NCBI GenBank assembly: GCA_011032825.1
Contig: JAADJZ010000012.1
Location: 248,001 to 312,000, forward strand
DNA: 64,000 bases
DNA from: Massariosphaeria phaeospora
Taxonomy: Eukaryota > Ascomycota > Dothideomycetes > Pleosporales
Direction: 5' to 3'
Part shown: one piece after another, positions 53,739-64,000 of the stretch
Numbering within the stretch: position 1 is the first letter of the stretch
Layout of the letters: the number at the start of each line of letters is the position of its first letter
Position numbers and translations under genes: made by a program
Notes under the pieces: model-generated
Seen by the model: only the letters and a program-made list of their open reading frames with translations
Database searches by the model: none
What the model was told of the DNA's origin: nothing

Positions 53739-56700
53739 ATGGCCGGTGCCTCCAAACGCCGCGCTCAGGCCGAGAAGCAGGCTGCGGCTTCTTCGGCCTC
53801 GCAGGACTCGTCATCTGCCGCCCAAGACACGCAGCGTTCAACGCCCAAGTCCATCCCTCGTCTTGATGGCAACAAGGACCCCATGCCTGGCCCTGTGAAG
53901 GTGGCGAACAAGAATCGTGCTGCGCCGGTCGACTACTTCAAGCCGAACGACTTGAAGAACATCTCGGACTTCCTGGGTCTCGCTGGTTGGTATACGGCTC
54001 GTGGGGTAAGTACAAACGGGTTTTGTTGTTTGGCCCTCACTGCGCGTCCCTGTCTTTGTCCCGGTCCTGTCCGTATGATGCAAGCAGGCGCCCATCGGCA
54101 AACGCATCGCAAGCCCACTCTCATTTTTTGCCTTCTCATCTCCCGTCATCGGAACCTGCCTGTCTCCGATGGGTATATAGCTCCTTCGCTGCCCACTTCT
54201 GCTCTTTCTTCCTCTCCACCTCCACACCCACACTTCGACATCTCGGTCTTATTCATTCTTTGAAACCCCTCTTCCCCTTTGTACACAACCTTGTACACAA
54301 CCTGTATCCCTATCTGTCTTCTCATCTATCCATCTTTCTCTTCTTCATCATCCTCCGCAATGGAGTGGACCAATTTCCGACAATTTCATGTGGATACTAA
54401 CAGCTACAAGTACACGATCCCGGACAGCCTTCCCGCCCGTCCGGCCAAGCTCAATACCAATGGTCGCGAGATCGGACTTACTCTCAACACCTTCAACGTG
54501 ATCCAGGCACCGAACACCATTGTTCATCAGTACGATGTAAGTTCCCATTCTATCAGTCCTCTCGTCCGTTCATGGATGCTAACTTTTTCAGGTTGCCTGG
54601 GGTGCGTCCACGGACCAAACGAAGCGTGTTCTCGTCAAGAAGATCTGGAACTCGAAGGCAGTCAAGAACGCACTCGGCGAGCCCGACAACCTTTGGGTCT
54701 ACGACGGCAACAAGCTTGCTTGGTGAGTGACCTTTGATGTTGACCTTTGCTTGAGTTCGACACTAACATAGCACAGGTCTGGGAAGCGCATTGATCGCAA
54801 TGAGTTGCGCATCAAGGTCGACCTCGACGAAGAGGAGGCTCAAGATGACGCCGCAGCTGGCAAGCCCGTCCGCAAGAACGCCCGTGAGAAGAAGAACATC
54901 CATGAGCTCTTCGTCCGTCATACCCGCCAGGTGGATTTCGCTCATCTCACTGCCTTCCTGGACGGTCATGCCTCATGGTCTGCGGATTGCATTGACACTA
55001 TCAATTTCTTGGACCACGTCATGCGCGAGGAACCATCCCGCAATTACACCCAGATCAAGAAGTCCTTCTTCCAGCGTGGCGAGCAGCGATTCGACCTTGG
55101 TGGTGGTGTTGAGGCATTCAAGGGTGTCTTTGCCTCCCTGCGTCCCGTGCTTAACGACAGCATGAAGAAGAGCTTGTCAGTCAACGTTGACGTCGCCAAT
55201 GGTACCTTCTGGCGCGCCCAGGAGCTCACCCGTGCTGTCGGCGCAGTTTTTAATTGTGGACCGCCTCAATTCCAGCAGCGATTCAAGGATGCCCGCCGTG
55301 ACTGGAGGCATTCCCAATTGAAGAAGGATCTCGGTCGCTTTCGAGGTGTTGGTGTGACCGCCTTCCACAACAAGGAGGCCCCGTCGCAATGGACCATCGA
55401 CACGTTCGAGAACATGGACGTCCATGAAGCCAAGTTCACTGACAAGGAAGGCAAGGATGTCTCCCTCTACAACTACTTCAAGGACAAGTACAGGGTCAAT
55501 CTGGCGATCGGCCTGCCGGTCGTGAGGATGAGGAAGATGATCCGCGGCAAGAAGGTCTACCTACCTATGGACGTCCTCAAGATCGACGGCAACCAGCGCT
55601 ACAATAGCAAGCTTAGCGATGTCCAAACGTCGAACATGATCAAGTTTGCTGTTACTCTGCCAAAGGAGCGATGGGCTGCCGTGATGCAGGGAGTCAAGCT
55701 GCTCAACTGGAGCGGTGACCGTTACCTGAGCCATTATGGTCTGCAGATCAATCCAACTGCTTCCAAGGTCAAGGCTCGTATCCTGCCTTCACCCGCGGTC
55801 CACTTTGCTGCAGGCAGCCAGCAACCAACCATCAAACCCGCAGACCTTACTGCTGGTCGCTGGCGCCTCGATGGTCGCAAATTCGCCATGCCTAACGAGA
55901 AGCCGATCGGCGCCTGGGGTGTCTGTGTCATTCAGGGCCGTGGCGCTGTTGCTCAGCCTCAGGTCGCCGCTTTTGTTGAGGACTTGGTCAAGATCTATGA
56001 GAGCCACGGCGGCAAGATCCTGGCTCATCCCAAGCTTGGCAAGAAACCCTGGATGGGTCCTGGCAACTTGGCTGACGGCGGTGAGCTGGTTGCAAAGGCC
56101 TACAACGCCACTGGCAACTACTACCAGGCCAAGCCCATGTTCATGGTGTTCATCGTGAACGACCGCAACGTCGACGTCTACCGTCGTATCAAGAAGTCGT
56201 GCGACATTCGCTTCGGCATTGCTTCCCAGGTCCTTCAGGCGAAGCATGTCATGTCGAAATCTCCGCAGTATATCTCCAATGTCTGCATGAAGATCAACGC
56301 GAAGCTTGGTGGTGCTACCGCAGTCGCCAAATCGGTCACCATCCCCAAAATCGCACCCAAGTCGGCCACTATCCCAACAATGATCGTCGGTGCTGATGTT
56401 TCTCATCCTGCCCCTGGCGCTAATTCAGGTGAAGCCGCCTCTTTCGCAGCCATTTCGATGTCTTGCGATTCAGTGTTCGCCAAATACTGGGCCGATGTTC
56501 AGACCAACGGAAACCGGGTCGAAATGGTCACGACTGCCAACATTCACGATCACTTCAGCCCTATGGCCCAGAAATGGATGCAGCGCGTCGGTCGTGGTAT
56601 GGCTCCTCAGCGAGTCCTCTACATTCGTGATGGAGTCTCTGAGGGTCAGTACGCTGCCGTCCTTGAGGAGGAGGTCCGTGATATGAAGGAGGCCTTCAAG

Positions 56701-57219
56701 AAGATCGGTTGCAAAGAGATGCCCAAATTCACTGTGGTCATCGCTGGCAAGCGCCATCATATCCGCTTCTTCCCGGATGCTGGCAAGGGCGACAGGAACG
56801 GCAATCCCATCCCTGGTACGCTCGTGGAGACTGGATGCACCCATCCGTTCGAATTCGACTTCTACCTCTGCGCCCATTCTGCTATCAAGGGTACTGCTCG
56901 GCCAATTCACTACCAGTGTATCCTGAATGAGGGCAATTACGACTCTGCAGAACTGCAGCAGTTCATCTTTGAGCACTCGTATCAGTATGTGCGCTCTACG
57001 ACTCCGGTGTCTCTGCACCCGGCCGTCTACTATGCCCATTTGGCTGCTGATCGGTCGCGTGCCCACCTCAACGACAACCCGGTGTCGTCAGGCAAGAAGG
57101 AGGCTAAGGCTGACGCTCAATCTTCTACCGGTTCTTCATCCAAGGCCCGTGTCGAAATTGCTCCTCTTCACGCCATGAACAACAGCATGGGACTCAAGGA
57201 GTCTATGTGGTTCGTTTAG
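53739..57219 (+). CDS. AGO: Argonaute protein (RNA-silencing slicer, QDE-2 class)
   Basis: Small-RNA-guided effector of RNA interference. Four coding exons: 53739-54005, 54411-54536, 54592-54722, 54777-57219; 988 aa. Order: basic/Gln-rich start (MAGASKRRAQAEKQAAASS), N domain with RPAKLNTNGREIGLTLNTF, linker 1 (FWRAQELTRAV region), PAZ (about residues 360-480, including the KYRVNLAIGLPVV and GKKVYLPMDVLKI blocks), MID (WGVCVIQGRGA onward) and PIWI. Candidate catalytic tetrad: Asp715 (GADVSHPAPG), Glu757, Asp793 (YIRDGVSEGQY), His929 (VYYAHLAADRSR), so slicing competence is likely. It ends MWFV where many Argonautes end in MYFA/MYFV. Intron 1 is 405 bp, long for this genome; its acceptor ACAAG follows the branch site TACTAAC. 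The start is the ATG nine nt after a CAG acceptor-like signal. Confidence 0.95.
54171..54180 (+). promoter_or_regulatory. TATA-like box inside Argonaute intron 1, candidate internal promoter
   Basis: The same GGGTATATAG as at 52850, with a similar flank (ACCTGCCTGTCTCCGAT before, CTCCT after). It lies 189 bp before an ATG at 54360 that is in frame with exon 2 and would give a shorter N-terminus (MEWTNFRQFHVDTNSYK) joined directly to YTIPDSLPARP. Function is inferred from motif and position only. Confidence 0.4.
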
Positions 57220-58478
57220 ACGGCAACGACTACTCGACGGGATCGATTCTCAACGACAGGGCATTCGGGCATTCGGGCTTTCGGGCTTTCCATGGTTTAG
57301 TTCGGCTGGCGGGTGTTTTCATGGTATGGTTTCTGGCAACGGCTGCTTGACTCTCGGGTCTTCACTCTCAGCCAAAGGCCCTGCTCTTTGATTTCTCAGT
57401 TTTCTTTCAACCACTGCCTTCTTTTTCCCGGTGGCTGGCTCTCTGGGGCCCAAAATGCGGGAAGGTCCAGGTAGATGGTAGGTGCTCAAAGCTCTGGCTT
57501 TCGACATCGACCGGAGCCTGAATTCTAACAGCGAGCTCTTTATTTGCCAGATGGCACAGCCAATCTGGTAGCCAACAATAGCGAATCAAAATTATACATC
57601 AACTACTGGTGCCTCATGTGCGACTGTGATGTGAACTGACCAGATGGCTTGCCTGACGAAGACGGTCGCGACAGAGAAAACTCGTCTAGCGGCGTAAGTT
57701 TAGAGCCATCGCTTTTGATCAAGTAACAAATCTCCTCTAGAGGCGTGGAATCGTGACTAACCGTCACAGGCTGACCTCACAGGCTCCGAGTAGGTAGATA
57801 GGAGGAAGAAGCTCTCCAAGGCGAAAAAGATGTACCGTCCAATTTATTTACCCTCGCTCCATTCGCGCACGAAGCGCATCAGCGAGGGGGGTAAGCAGAC
57901 GCTCGTAGTAGTCATTCTGCCCTCCATTTTCCCCTCCAAGCAGCCTCACGGGTTGAGAAAGCAGAGTGAATATGAAGGGGTTCAGTTTTTATGAAAGAAG
58001 AGAAAGCGGGAAGCGAAGCGTCGGATTAAGTATCGGATCGAAATTTGCGGGTTAGTCAGCGGTGCGGGCGGCTTGGATTGGGGCGGTTGTGATTGGCGGG
58101 GGCGGTACTCGCACGGTCGAGCTAGCGCTGGGGGCCAGGGTGGGGAGGGGAGGGGCAATTTGTTGTCTGGCGGGGTGACTCTTTCGACTCTGCACGCCAA
58201 CGCCAGCGCCAACGCCGACGTCGACGCCGACCTGACTTGACTTGACGTTGCTGCAGCTAACTTACGGTATGTGTTGTGTTGGCTGGGGATTGGGCGGTGT
58301 ACTGGGCGAGCTGGTGAAAGGGCTAACGTCTAGCAGGTTCGGCAACTATAAAACTCCCCTCCTCCTTTGATTCCTACGGTCAAACACCACACGAGCGACA
58401 ACCGGAGTCTACCTACAACGGCTACGAACACTACACCCCTCCTGAGTACCCCTCCGCTCAACTACAATCACCGACAAC
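57220..58478. other. Intergenic region
   Basis: 3' flank of Argonaute and promoter of the PP28-like gene. No gene or RNA seen; a small GGCATTCGGGCTTTC-type direct repeat occurs near 57262-57290. A run of GCCAACGCC-type units lies near 58196-58230. Confidence 0.55.
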
Positions 58479-59302
58479 ATGTCTGCCTCAACACGTGGCC
58501 GGGCCGGCAAGTACAGCAAGCCTAAGCGTGGAGGCGGGAAGCACTTCTCTCGCGACCTGCAGCCCTTGAACGCCGATGGCGAGGTTATGGGCATGTGGGG
58601 TGTACGTCCTGGACACATCCCTGCGTTTGCTGCTGCGGCTAACACCTTTTGCAGGAAGAGAAGCCCAAAACCGTCGACGAGGACGAAGACGAAGATGACG
58701 ACTCTTCCGAAGAGGACTCCAGCGACGACGGCGAGACCAAAGAGGAACTGACGCGCGAGCAACGCCGTGCCGCCGCAAAAGCCCGCAAGCAGGCCGCGAT
58801 AGCAAAGCAGAACCAGAAAGTGGCCGAGCCCGGCGACCTCCCGTCCTCCGAGGAAGAGGAAGACGAAGACGACGACGAGGACATGCCCGCGAACCCGAAC
58901 CACACGGCCAAGGCGCGCAACCAAGCCGCCGCCCCCGCCCAACCCGAAGACGTTGCGGCCGCCGCTGCCTCTGCCTCATCCGCGGCCGGCAGCAAGGGCA
59001 AAGACAAGGACATTAGCCAGCTGAGCCGGCGCGAGCGCGAGGCGCTGCAGGCGCAGCAGTCCAAGGAGCGGTACGAGAAGCTACACGCCGAGGGCAAGAC
59101 GGACCAGGCGCGCGCCGACATGGAGCGCCTCAAGCTGGTGCGCGAGCGCCGCGACGCAGAGGCCGCGCGCAAGAAGGCCGAGGTCGAGGAGAAGGCCGAG
59201 ATGGACAAGGCGAAGACGGAGCAGATGGAGCGTGAGAGCAAGAGGAGGGATGCGGCTATGGGGGGGAAGCGCGGGGGTAAGGGCGGGAAGAAGAAGGCTT
59301 AG
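58479..59302 (+). CDS. PDAP1/PP28-like casein-kinase-substrate phosphoprotein
   Basis: Two exons, 58479-58601 and 58655-59302; 256 aa. The N-terminus MSASTRGRAGKYSKPKRGGGKHFSRD is typical of the 28-kDa heat- and acid-stable phosphoprotein family. It is followed by a long acidic Ser/Asp/Glu tract (candidate CK2 sites), the PGDLPSSEEEEDEDD and PNPNHTAKARNQ segments, and the conserved C-terminal SRREREALQAQQSKERYEKLHAEGKTDQARADMERL helix. A Lys/Gly-rich tail (KRGGKGGKKKA) ends the protein. Animal relatives associate with growth factor or translation components; the fungal role is unknown. Longer than the animal protein (about 181 aa) through low-complexity insertions. Confidence 0.9.
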
Positions 59303-60006
59303 GCTTGCTTGTGGCGAGGGGGATGGTCGCTGGATGCCGTGGTCTGTCTGCATTGTATGGTCTTTGGATGGGGGCATGTTAGGGGCTGGTGGCTGCTTGG
59401 TGCATGGCATGCGGATGGATGCAATGTGCAGTCGACGGCATGCTCGGCGGATGCGGACGCGAGTGCGGATCGGAGTGCGGATTTGCTCATGATGTTTATG
59501 ATCAGATGGGTTAGTTGACAACATCATCGTAGTAGGGCATGCATGCTGAATGCAACGAAATACTCAAGTGGACTGCCCTGGACAAGTTCACGAGACCACC
59601 TTCTCCCATCCCATCCTCTCCTTTCTTTTTGCAGCCCAGTTCAGTACATGACACATATTTGGAGACCAGGAGCCTCTACTCATATCTTACTTATCTTAAC
59701 ACCAGCGTCCATCTATCTACAAATGATGCAAGAAAAAATTCGCGCCCTCCTCCGCCCTTGACAAGTCGGACAGAGAAAGGCAAGGGCGGAATCAACCCAA
59801 CTCGTAGACCCCGCACTATTTAATTTAATACTGATATTATAGATACTGATAGATAGATAGATTACATCCAAACAGCCCCGCCCGCATCATCACTCCTCAT
59901 CCCCTCGACGACATTATTTCATTTCACCGTCTTTCCAAAACCTCGAACGAATGAATCGAATACAATAGAACACAGTAACTTTCCTTCCTTCAGCCATAGA
60001 AGAGAG

Positions 60007-60038
<32 letters not shown>

Positions 60039-60227
60039 TGGGGGGGAGGGGGGCCGTCATAGAATGGATAAGATCGAGTACGTACGTAACTTACGACCTT
60101 AATCAACTACCTACCTATTTGAACACAAGACATAGACAAACCAACCAACTAACCAACAAGATAGGAAGCAATACTCGAAACCCCCCCCCCGTCGAACAAC
60201 CTTCCAAGCCGAGTCAGGTCAATTTGG

Positions 60228-60258
<31 letters not shown>
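60228..60258. repeat. (CTA)n microsatellite
   Basis: About ten uninterrupted CTA/TAC units in the intergenic region downstream of RRP6. Confidence 0.95.
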
Positions 60259-60284
60259 AACAAAGGTAGTACATGCGTGCGTAG

Positions 60285-60317
<33 letters not shown>
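60285..60317. repeat. (TCTA)n microsatellite
   Basis: About eight uninterrupted TCTA units, 27 bp after the CTA array. Confidence 0.95.
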
Positions 60318-60931
60318 ACTACATAGACCAGACTAATTAATGCTGCCTTGTCAATTAAATCAGACGCAAAGGCCGAACTTTAAAACAAAACAAAACAAAA
60401 AAAACACGTCGTGTATACATTACATTGTACATTATACCTACCGTGGGCCGACCATTCTATTACACTACGCCTCACTCTACTAATTCCATGGCATCGTACA
60501 CTAGCTAGCATAGACGGAGCATGGTTTGTTGGGTATAAACTACCATGGATGATTTGATTAGCGCAGCGCAGGGCAGCGCATTTACTTTAGTGCTGTGCTG
60601 TGCTATACTGTATATATACGAGACCACATACATCATGCAGCCTATCAATGATACATCATCACGAAGCCTCTGTCTCTCTCTCACTCACTCAGGAACATGT
60701 ACATGTACGTATGGTATGTGTATGTTGTAGCAATGGCCAAATTGCTCACGCAGGAGGGAGCCGTTGATTCAATTCATAAAGTGAGTAAGTAAGCTTACTA
60801 GGCAGTTCGGCTCATCTCAGCTAGGGGGGAGGTATCACATGCGCACGCTGCAAAAACGCGCAATCAATCAATCAATCACCCCACCCTCTCTCTCTCTCAT
60901 CATCTCATCTCGCAACATTATGTGTATGGAT

Positions 60932-63511
60932 TCAAGACGAGAAAGTCTTGCTCTTCCCCGCGCGTTCTTTCTGCGCCCTGGGCAAGCCCTTGGGCCCGTC
61001 TCCCATGCCCGCAAACGGGTTGAACCCCACGCTCTTCTTCTTCCTGTCTTTCTTCTTCTTGCCGCTGTCCGCATCTTGAGCCCGGAGGACCGATGGAGCC
61101 GTCGCGTAGTCGAGTGCCGGCTCCTCGTCGCGGGTGGATGAGCCCGGGATGAGCGGCTGCGTGGAACTTTGCTTTGCGGCCTTTCTGGCAGCGCGCCTAT
61201 CAATTTTCTCTTGCTTGTATTGAGCCCTCTTGTCCACGATCTCGTCTTCCACATCATCGTCCACAACTTCTTCGTCTTCGAGCATGACTTCATCCGCTAG
61301 CATGGGGTCTAAAGAGACCGCAGGTTCTTCTTCAGTGGCCTCCGTGCGCTTCCGCTTGCGGCCGCCACCGAGTTGCTTCACGATAAAGATGTCAGTTCGC
61401 TCGTCTTCCGGGGGGCGCTCATCCTTGGGCACGAAAGTATGCTCTGCTCTCCTAGGACTAGCCTCTTCGGTTGCTAAGCCAGCATCAGAGAATATCTCGG
61501 CCGTGAGAGGCGGAAGTGGGAGTGCGAGATTGATGTTCAAAGATGAGACCGGCGGTCGTTGCTCTGCTTTGCGCCATATATTGCCCCAGAATTGTGATGA
61601 AGGTGCACGGAGTTCTGGGGTAACCAGAGGAGGCTCAACAGGCACTTCTTGCTGAGCTGGGGCCGAACTCGTTTCCACTGCTTTCGGGGGAGCAAGTTCG
61701 AGTACACCTCGCTCCTTGGCCTTCAGATCAGCGATCCTTTGAAGAACCACGTACAGATCAGGCCCATTGACGCCTTTCATTTGAGCGTTTCTGACGGTCG
61801 CGAGAAGTGATTGAGCGCGCATCCGAAGGACGGGAGAGACGTGCTGTATAGCACTGAGGAGTGTCACATTATCTGTAGGCAATGATCGGGCGATTGAGAA
61901 AACGGCATGGTTCGGCATGATGAACATGGGGCTTTCATCTTCTTCCCGAGCTACATCGTCTCTCCACTTGTGGACGGCTCTGAATACAGCAAACTGTTGG
62001 GGGGTGTATTGAGCCGGTGTTTTTAGCATGAGTTTGTACCAGCCGACAGGGCCTAGGCCTAGCTCGGTGTCGTAGATCGGATGTTCGTATCTCTGCAGGG
62101 CGACCTCGCGCGATCTCTCCAGTACTTGCAGGATTTTGTCCCGCTCAGGGTCCGAGAAATCTGACTTTTCCACAAGCTCGTTGCGCATGTTGTCAAAGAT
62201 GTAGAGTAAGAAGTGAGTATCGGCTTGTGCGTAGGTGAAGAGCTCCTTGGACAGCGGCCGTGTTCGCCAGTCCGCCAACTGGTACTGCTTTTGTGCTTTG
62301 AAGTTGACGAACTTCTCCAACAGAAACGCCAGCCCTGCGCCCGGATAGCCCAGAGCGCGAGCTGCATGGTAAGTGTCGAAGAGCCCTACGACATAGAGGC
62401 CGAGGTCGCGCTGGAGCCAGACGATGTCCATGAATGCGCCATGTAACACCTATCACTGTTAGACAAGCTTCACAAAGAGGACGTCGTTGCTCATACCTTG
62501 AGGATGTTCGGATCAGCAAAGACTTCATTCAGGCACTCGAGCTGCCGTCGCCATGGCTTCAGGGTATCGACTATCCAGTCCTTATTCCGCGTGCTGATTT
62601 GCATCAGGGACACCATTCCAATATACGATCGGTTGTCGTGGTGTTCCAGATCAATGGCTATTTCCTTCGCCGTCTTCAGTTCCGCCAACATCATGGCCAC
62701 GGCCTCGGGGGTGTCCACGAATGTTGCCCGGGTGGATTCATCGAAGGGCAGATAGGCTTGCGGCTCGGACTTCTGGTACACGGATTGCGGGTATTCGTAG
62801 GCTTCGATTTCGGCTTGGTAAGGGTGCGGGTACCTGCAGACACATTAGCACACGCCGCAGCGTCAAGAAAAGATACTGCCAGGCATACTGATCGCGGCCT
62901 TTGCTGTCCTTGAATGTCTGGAGGCATTGCGCCATCGGGACCTTTGCGTGCGGTTTCGCCGCCATCAGAGGCCTGAAGCCGCCGGTCTCGTTGTTCTTGG
63001 GAACATGTTCGAAGGAAAGCTGCGGCTTTGGCGTGTTCTTGGGGGTGACGGCGAAGTTGGAGCGCCGCGAAGCTGGCGCCGCGGAAGACTGTGTATGGGT
63101 TGGAGAAGAATCTTCAGAGCGGGCCAAGGGTCTGTAGGCCAAGGATCTGTAGAGTCTTACTTGCTCGCCACCGTTGCTCACGCGCCTCACCACGCCCGTG
63201 TACTCGTCCAGGCTGGTGTCGGCCTTCTCAAGCAAGCTGTCGATGACATCAACGACGCCCTTCCAATTGCCGTCGATGGCGTCGACGTCGGGTAACGGTG
63301 GACCTACAGCGTCCGAGCTCGCTGCAGCATTCTGGAGAAGACGCTGGGCGAGTTGGAGGAGCCGCGCATTCTGAGCGTCGAGTGCATCGCCGATGGCGGG
63401 GTCGAGCGAGCGCTGGAAGGCAATGTCAGCGCCGCCGATGCGGGTCGTGGAGCGCGTCGTCGATACGAGCGCCGCCGTGATGCTTTCCTGGAGCGTCTTG
63501 AACGAGTCCAT
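60932..63511 (-). CDS. RRP6: Exosome 3'-5' exoribonuclease Rrp6 (EXOSC10)
   Basis: Nuclear exosome catalytic subunit for rRNA, snoRNA and aberrant transcript trimming. Three exons: 63511-62889, 62833-62497, 62449-60932; 825 aa. An N-terminal PMC2NT-like region (interaction with Rrp47/C1D) spans about residues 1-110. The DEDD-Y exonuclease has Asp269 and Glu271 (AIDLEHHD), Asp328 (LHGAFMDIVWLQRD), Tyr393 and Asp397 (YAQADTHFLLYI), with spacing 59 and 69 residues, as in yeast Rrp6. An HRDC domain follows (about 440-520, PAQYTPQQFAVFRAVHKWRDDVARE). The C-terminus is acidic then Lys/Arg-rich, with KKKKDRKKKSVGFNPF near the end, a probable nuclear signal and RNA lasso. Intron 1 uses GTATGC so that Gln joins YPHPYQ, the conserved YxHPY block. 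Confidence 0.96.
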
Positions 63512-63753
63512 GGCGGATCACACAGCAGCAGCGCGCATATCACGGGGGCGTAGAGGGTGGTGGGCAGGGGGCAGAGTGCAGAGTGCGCGGGTGGAAGTGG
63601 AGGTGCGAGCTGCTGCGTCGCAGTCTGAAAGAAATTCGAGATCCAACTCTTGGCATGCGCTATCGATAAGCGCCCAGGAAGTCGCGACATCGAGTGCCCT
63701 TGTATGCCACTGGAATACTCGCGTTCCTCGCGTTCAACCTCCAAATCATAACC
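63512..63753. promoter_or_regulatory. Shared divergent promoter, RRP6 / MDM35
   Basis: Only 242 bp separate the two start codons, which point away from each other, so both core promoters must lie here or overlap the leaders. No TATA box was recognised. Confidence 0.6.
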
Positions 63754-64000
63754 ATGTCCGCTTCTCTAGCACCCGAATGCACCGAGGTGAAAGAGTTCGT
63801 TCTCTCGCCCCTAACATCCCTGCAACGAAGCTGAACTTGCTCCAGACGCTACGACAACTGCTTTCTCAAATGGTACAGCGAGAGTAAAGTAACCAGGCCT
63901 TTTAGTCCAATATCGCGTTCTAACTTTGCCTGCAGAGTTCCTGCGAGGTACCGCGACCACAGACGAATGCGAGCCGCTGTTCAAGCAGTATGAGAAGTGC
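63754..64000 (+). CDS. MDM35: Mdm35/TRIAP1-type mitochondrial intermembrane-space protein (partial, cut by window end)
   Basis: Small twin CX9C protein imported by the Mia40 pathway. In yeast it partners Ups1/Ups2 to move phospholipids between mitochondrial membranes. Exons 63754-63794, 63846-63883 and 63936 to beyond 64000. The joined product begins MSASLAPECTEV and continues YDNCFLKWYSEKFLRG. Cys 9 and 19 form the first CX9C pair, and the pair in DECEPLFKQYEKC forms the second, the last Cys lying at the window edge. Exons 1 and 2 are only 41 and 38 nt, so simple ORF scanning misses the gene. The C-terminus lies outside the window. Confidence 0.93.

Larger units (their letters stand above)
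59303..60931. other. Convergent intergenic region with microsatellites
   Basis: No gene is supported between the PP28-like gene and RRP6. Contains (GA)n at 60012-60038, a C run at 60180-60190, (CTA)n at 60228-60258 and (TCTA)n at 60285-60317. Confidence 0.6.

Noticed and set aside
62878..62891. A GC-AG intron in RRP6 (donor GCAGTA after TATGCCTG)
   Set aside because: A normal GTATGC donor five bases upstream keeps frame and gives the conserved Q-YPHPY junction.
53739..63511. Argonaute and RRP6 as a dedicated RNA-surveillance gene cluster
   Set aside because: They are separated by an unrelated PP28-like gene and long intergenic DNA; proximity alone does not support a functional cluster.
1..64000. 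CRISPR arrays, bacterial operons or phage genes
   Set aside because: No direct repeat-spacer pattern and no bacterial gene organisation; introns and gene families are fungal.

Overview
The window is nuclear DNA of a filamentous ascomycete (Pezizomycotina). The evidence is short GT-AG introns, fungal gene families (LaeA-like methyltransferase, con-10 protein, Argonaute, NNP nitrate transporter), and an AT-rich repeat block whose damage looks like repeat-induced point mutation (RIP). The order is not certain; Dothideomycetes is only a guess.

Region 1 (1 to about 19.28 kb) is a gene-free AT-rich graveyard of nested transposons. From the outside in: a Fot1/pogo-type DNA transposon (outer copy, minus strand) was invaded by a gypsy-type retroelement, C2. 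C2 is cut by the 3' end of a plus-strand chromodomain-bearing Ty3/gypsy element, A. A is split by a complete minus-strand gypsy element, B (4690-10659), and abuts a second C copy (C1) at 2914. An inner Fot1/pogo copy (17160-19025, TA duplication) sits inside the outer copy. Decayed domains are recognisable on both strands: zinc knuckles, RT, RNase H, integrase, chromodomain and DDE transposase. The lost catalytic residues that were examined are explained by G:C to A:T transitions.

Region 2 (19.28-21.07 kb) is the transition to GC-rich DNA. It holds a 688-bp foldback element with 73-bp terminal inverted repeats and a 12-bp minisatellite core, then a repeat-rich promoter region.

Region 3 (21.07-64 kb) is euchromatic with 17 supported protein genes: Ras-like GTPase (+), adenylosuccinate synthetase ADE12 (-), GPI-anchored PEBP-like protein (-), medium-chain dehydrogenase/quinone reductase (-), nitrate transporter (-), LaeA-like methyltransferase (-), F-box-like protein (+), con-10/KGG stress protein (-), uracil-DNA glycosylase (+), an unrecognised single-pass membrane protein (+), mitochondrial IF2 (+), UNC-50/Gmh1 (-), RNA14 (+), Argonaute (+), PDAP1/PP28-like protein (+), RRP6 (-), and a partial MDM35/TRIAP1 gene (+) at the right edge. 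The exon structures given were derived by hand from splice signals and reading frame, and each complete model sums to a whole number of codons.

No operon-like system is seen. Most genes are housekeeping. Functional links are loose: RNA processing and decay (RNA14, RRP6), RNA silencing (Argonaute), DNA repair (UNG), mitochondrial function (IF2, MDM35). The least explained items are the foldback element, the membrane protein with four cysteines at exact 9-residue spacing, the zinc knuckle in mitochondrial IF2, and a possible second promoter and start inside Argonaute intron 1.
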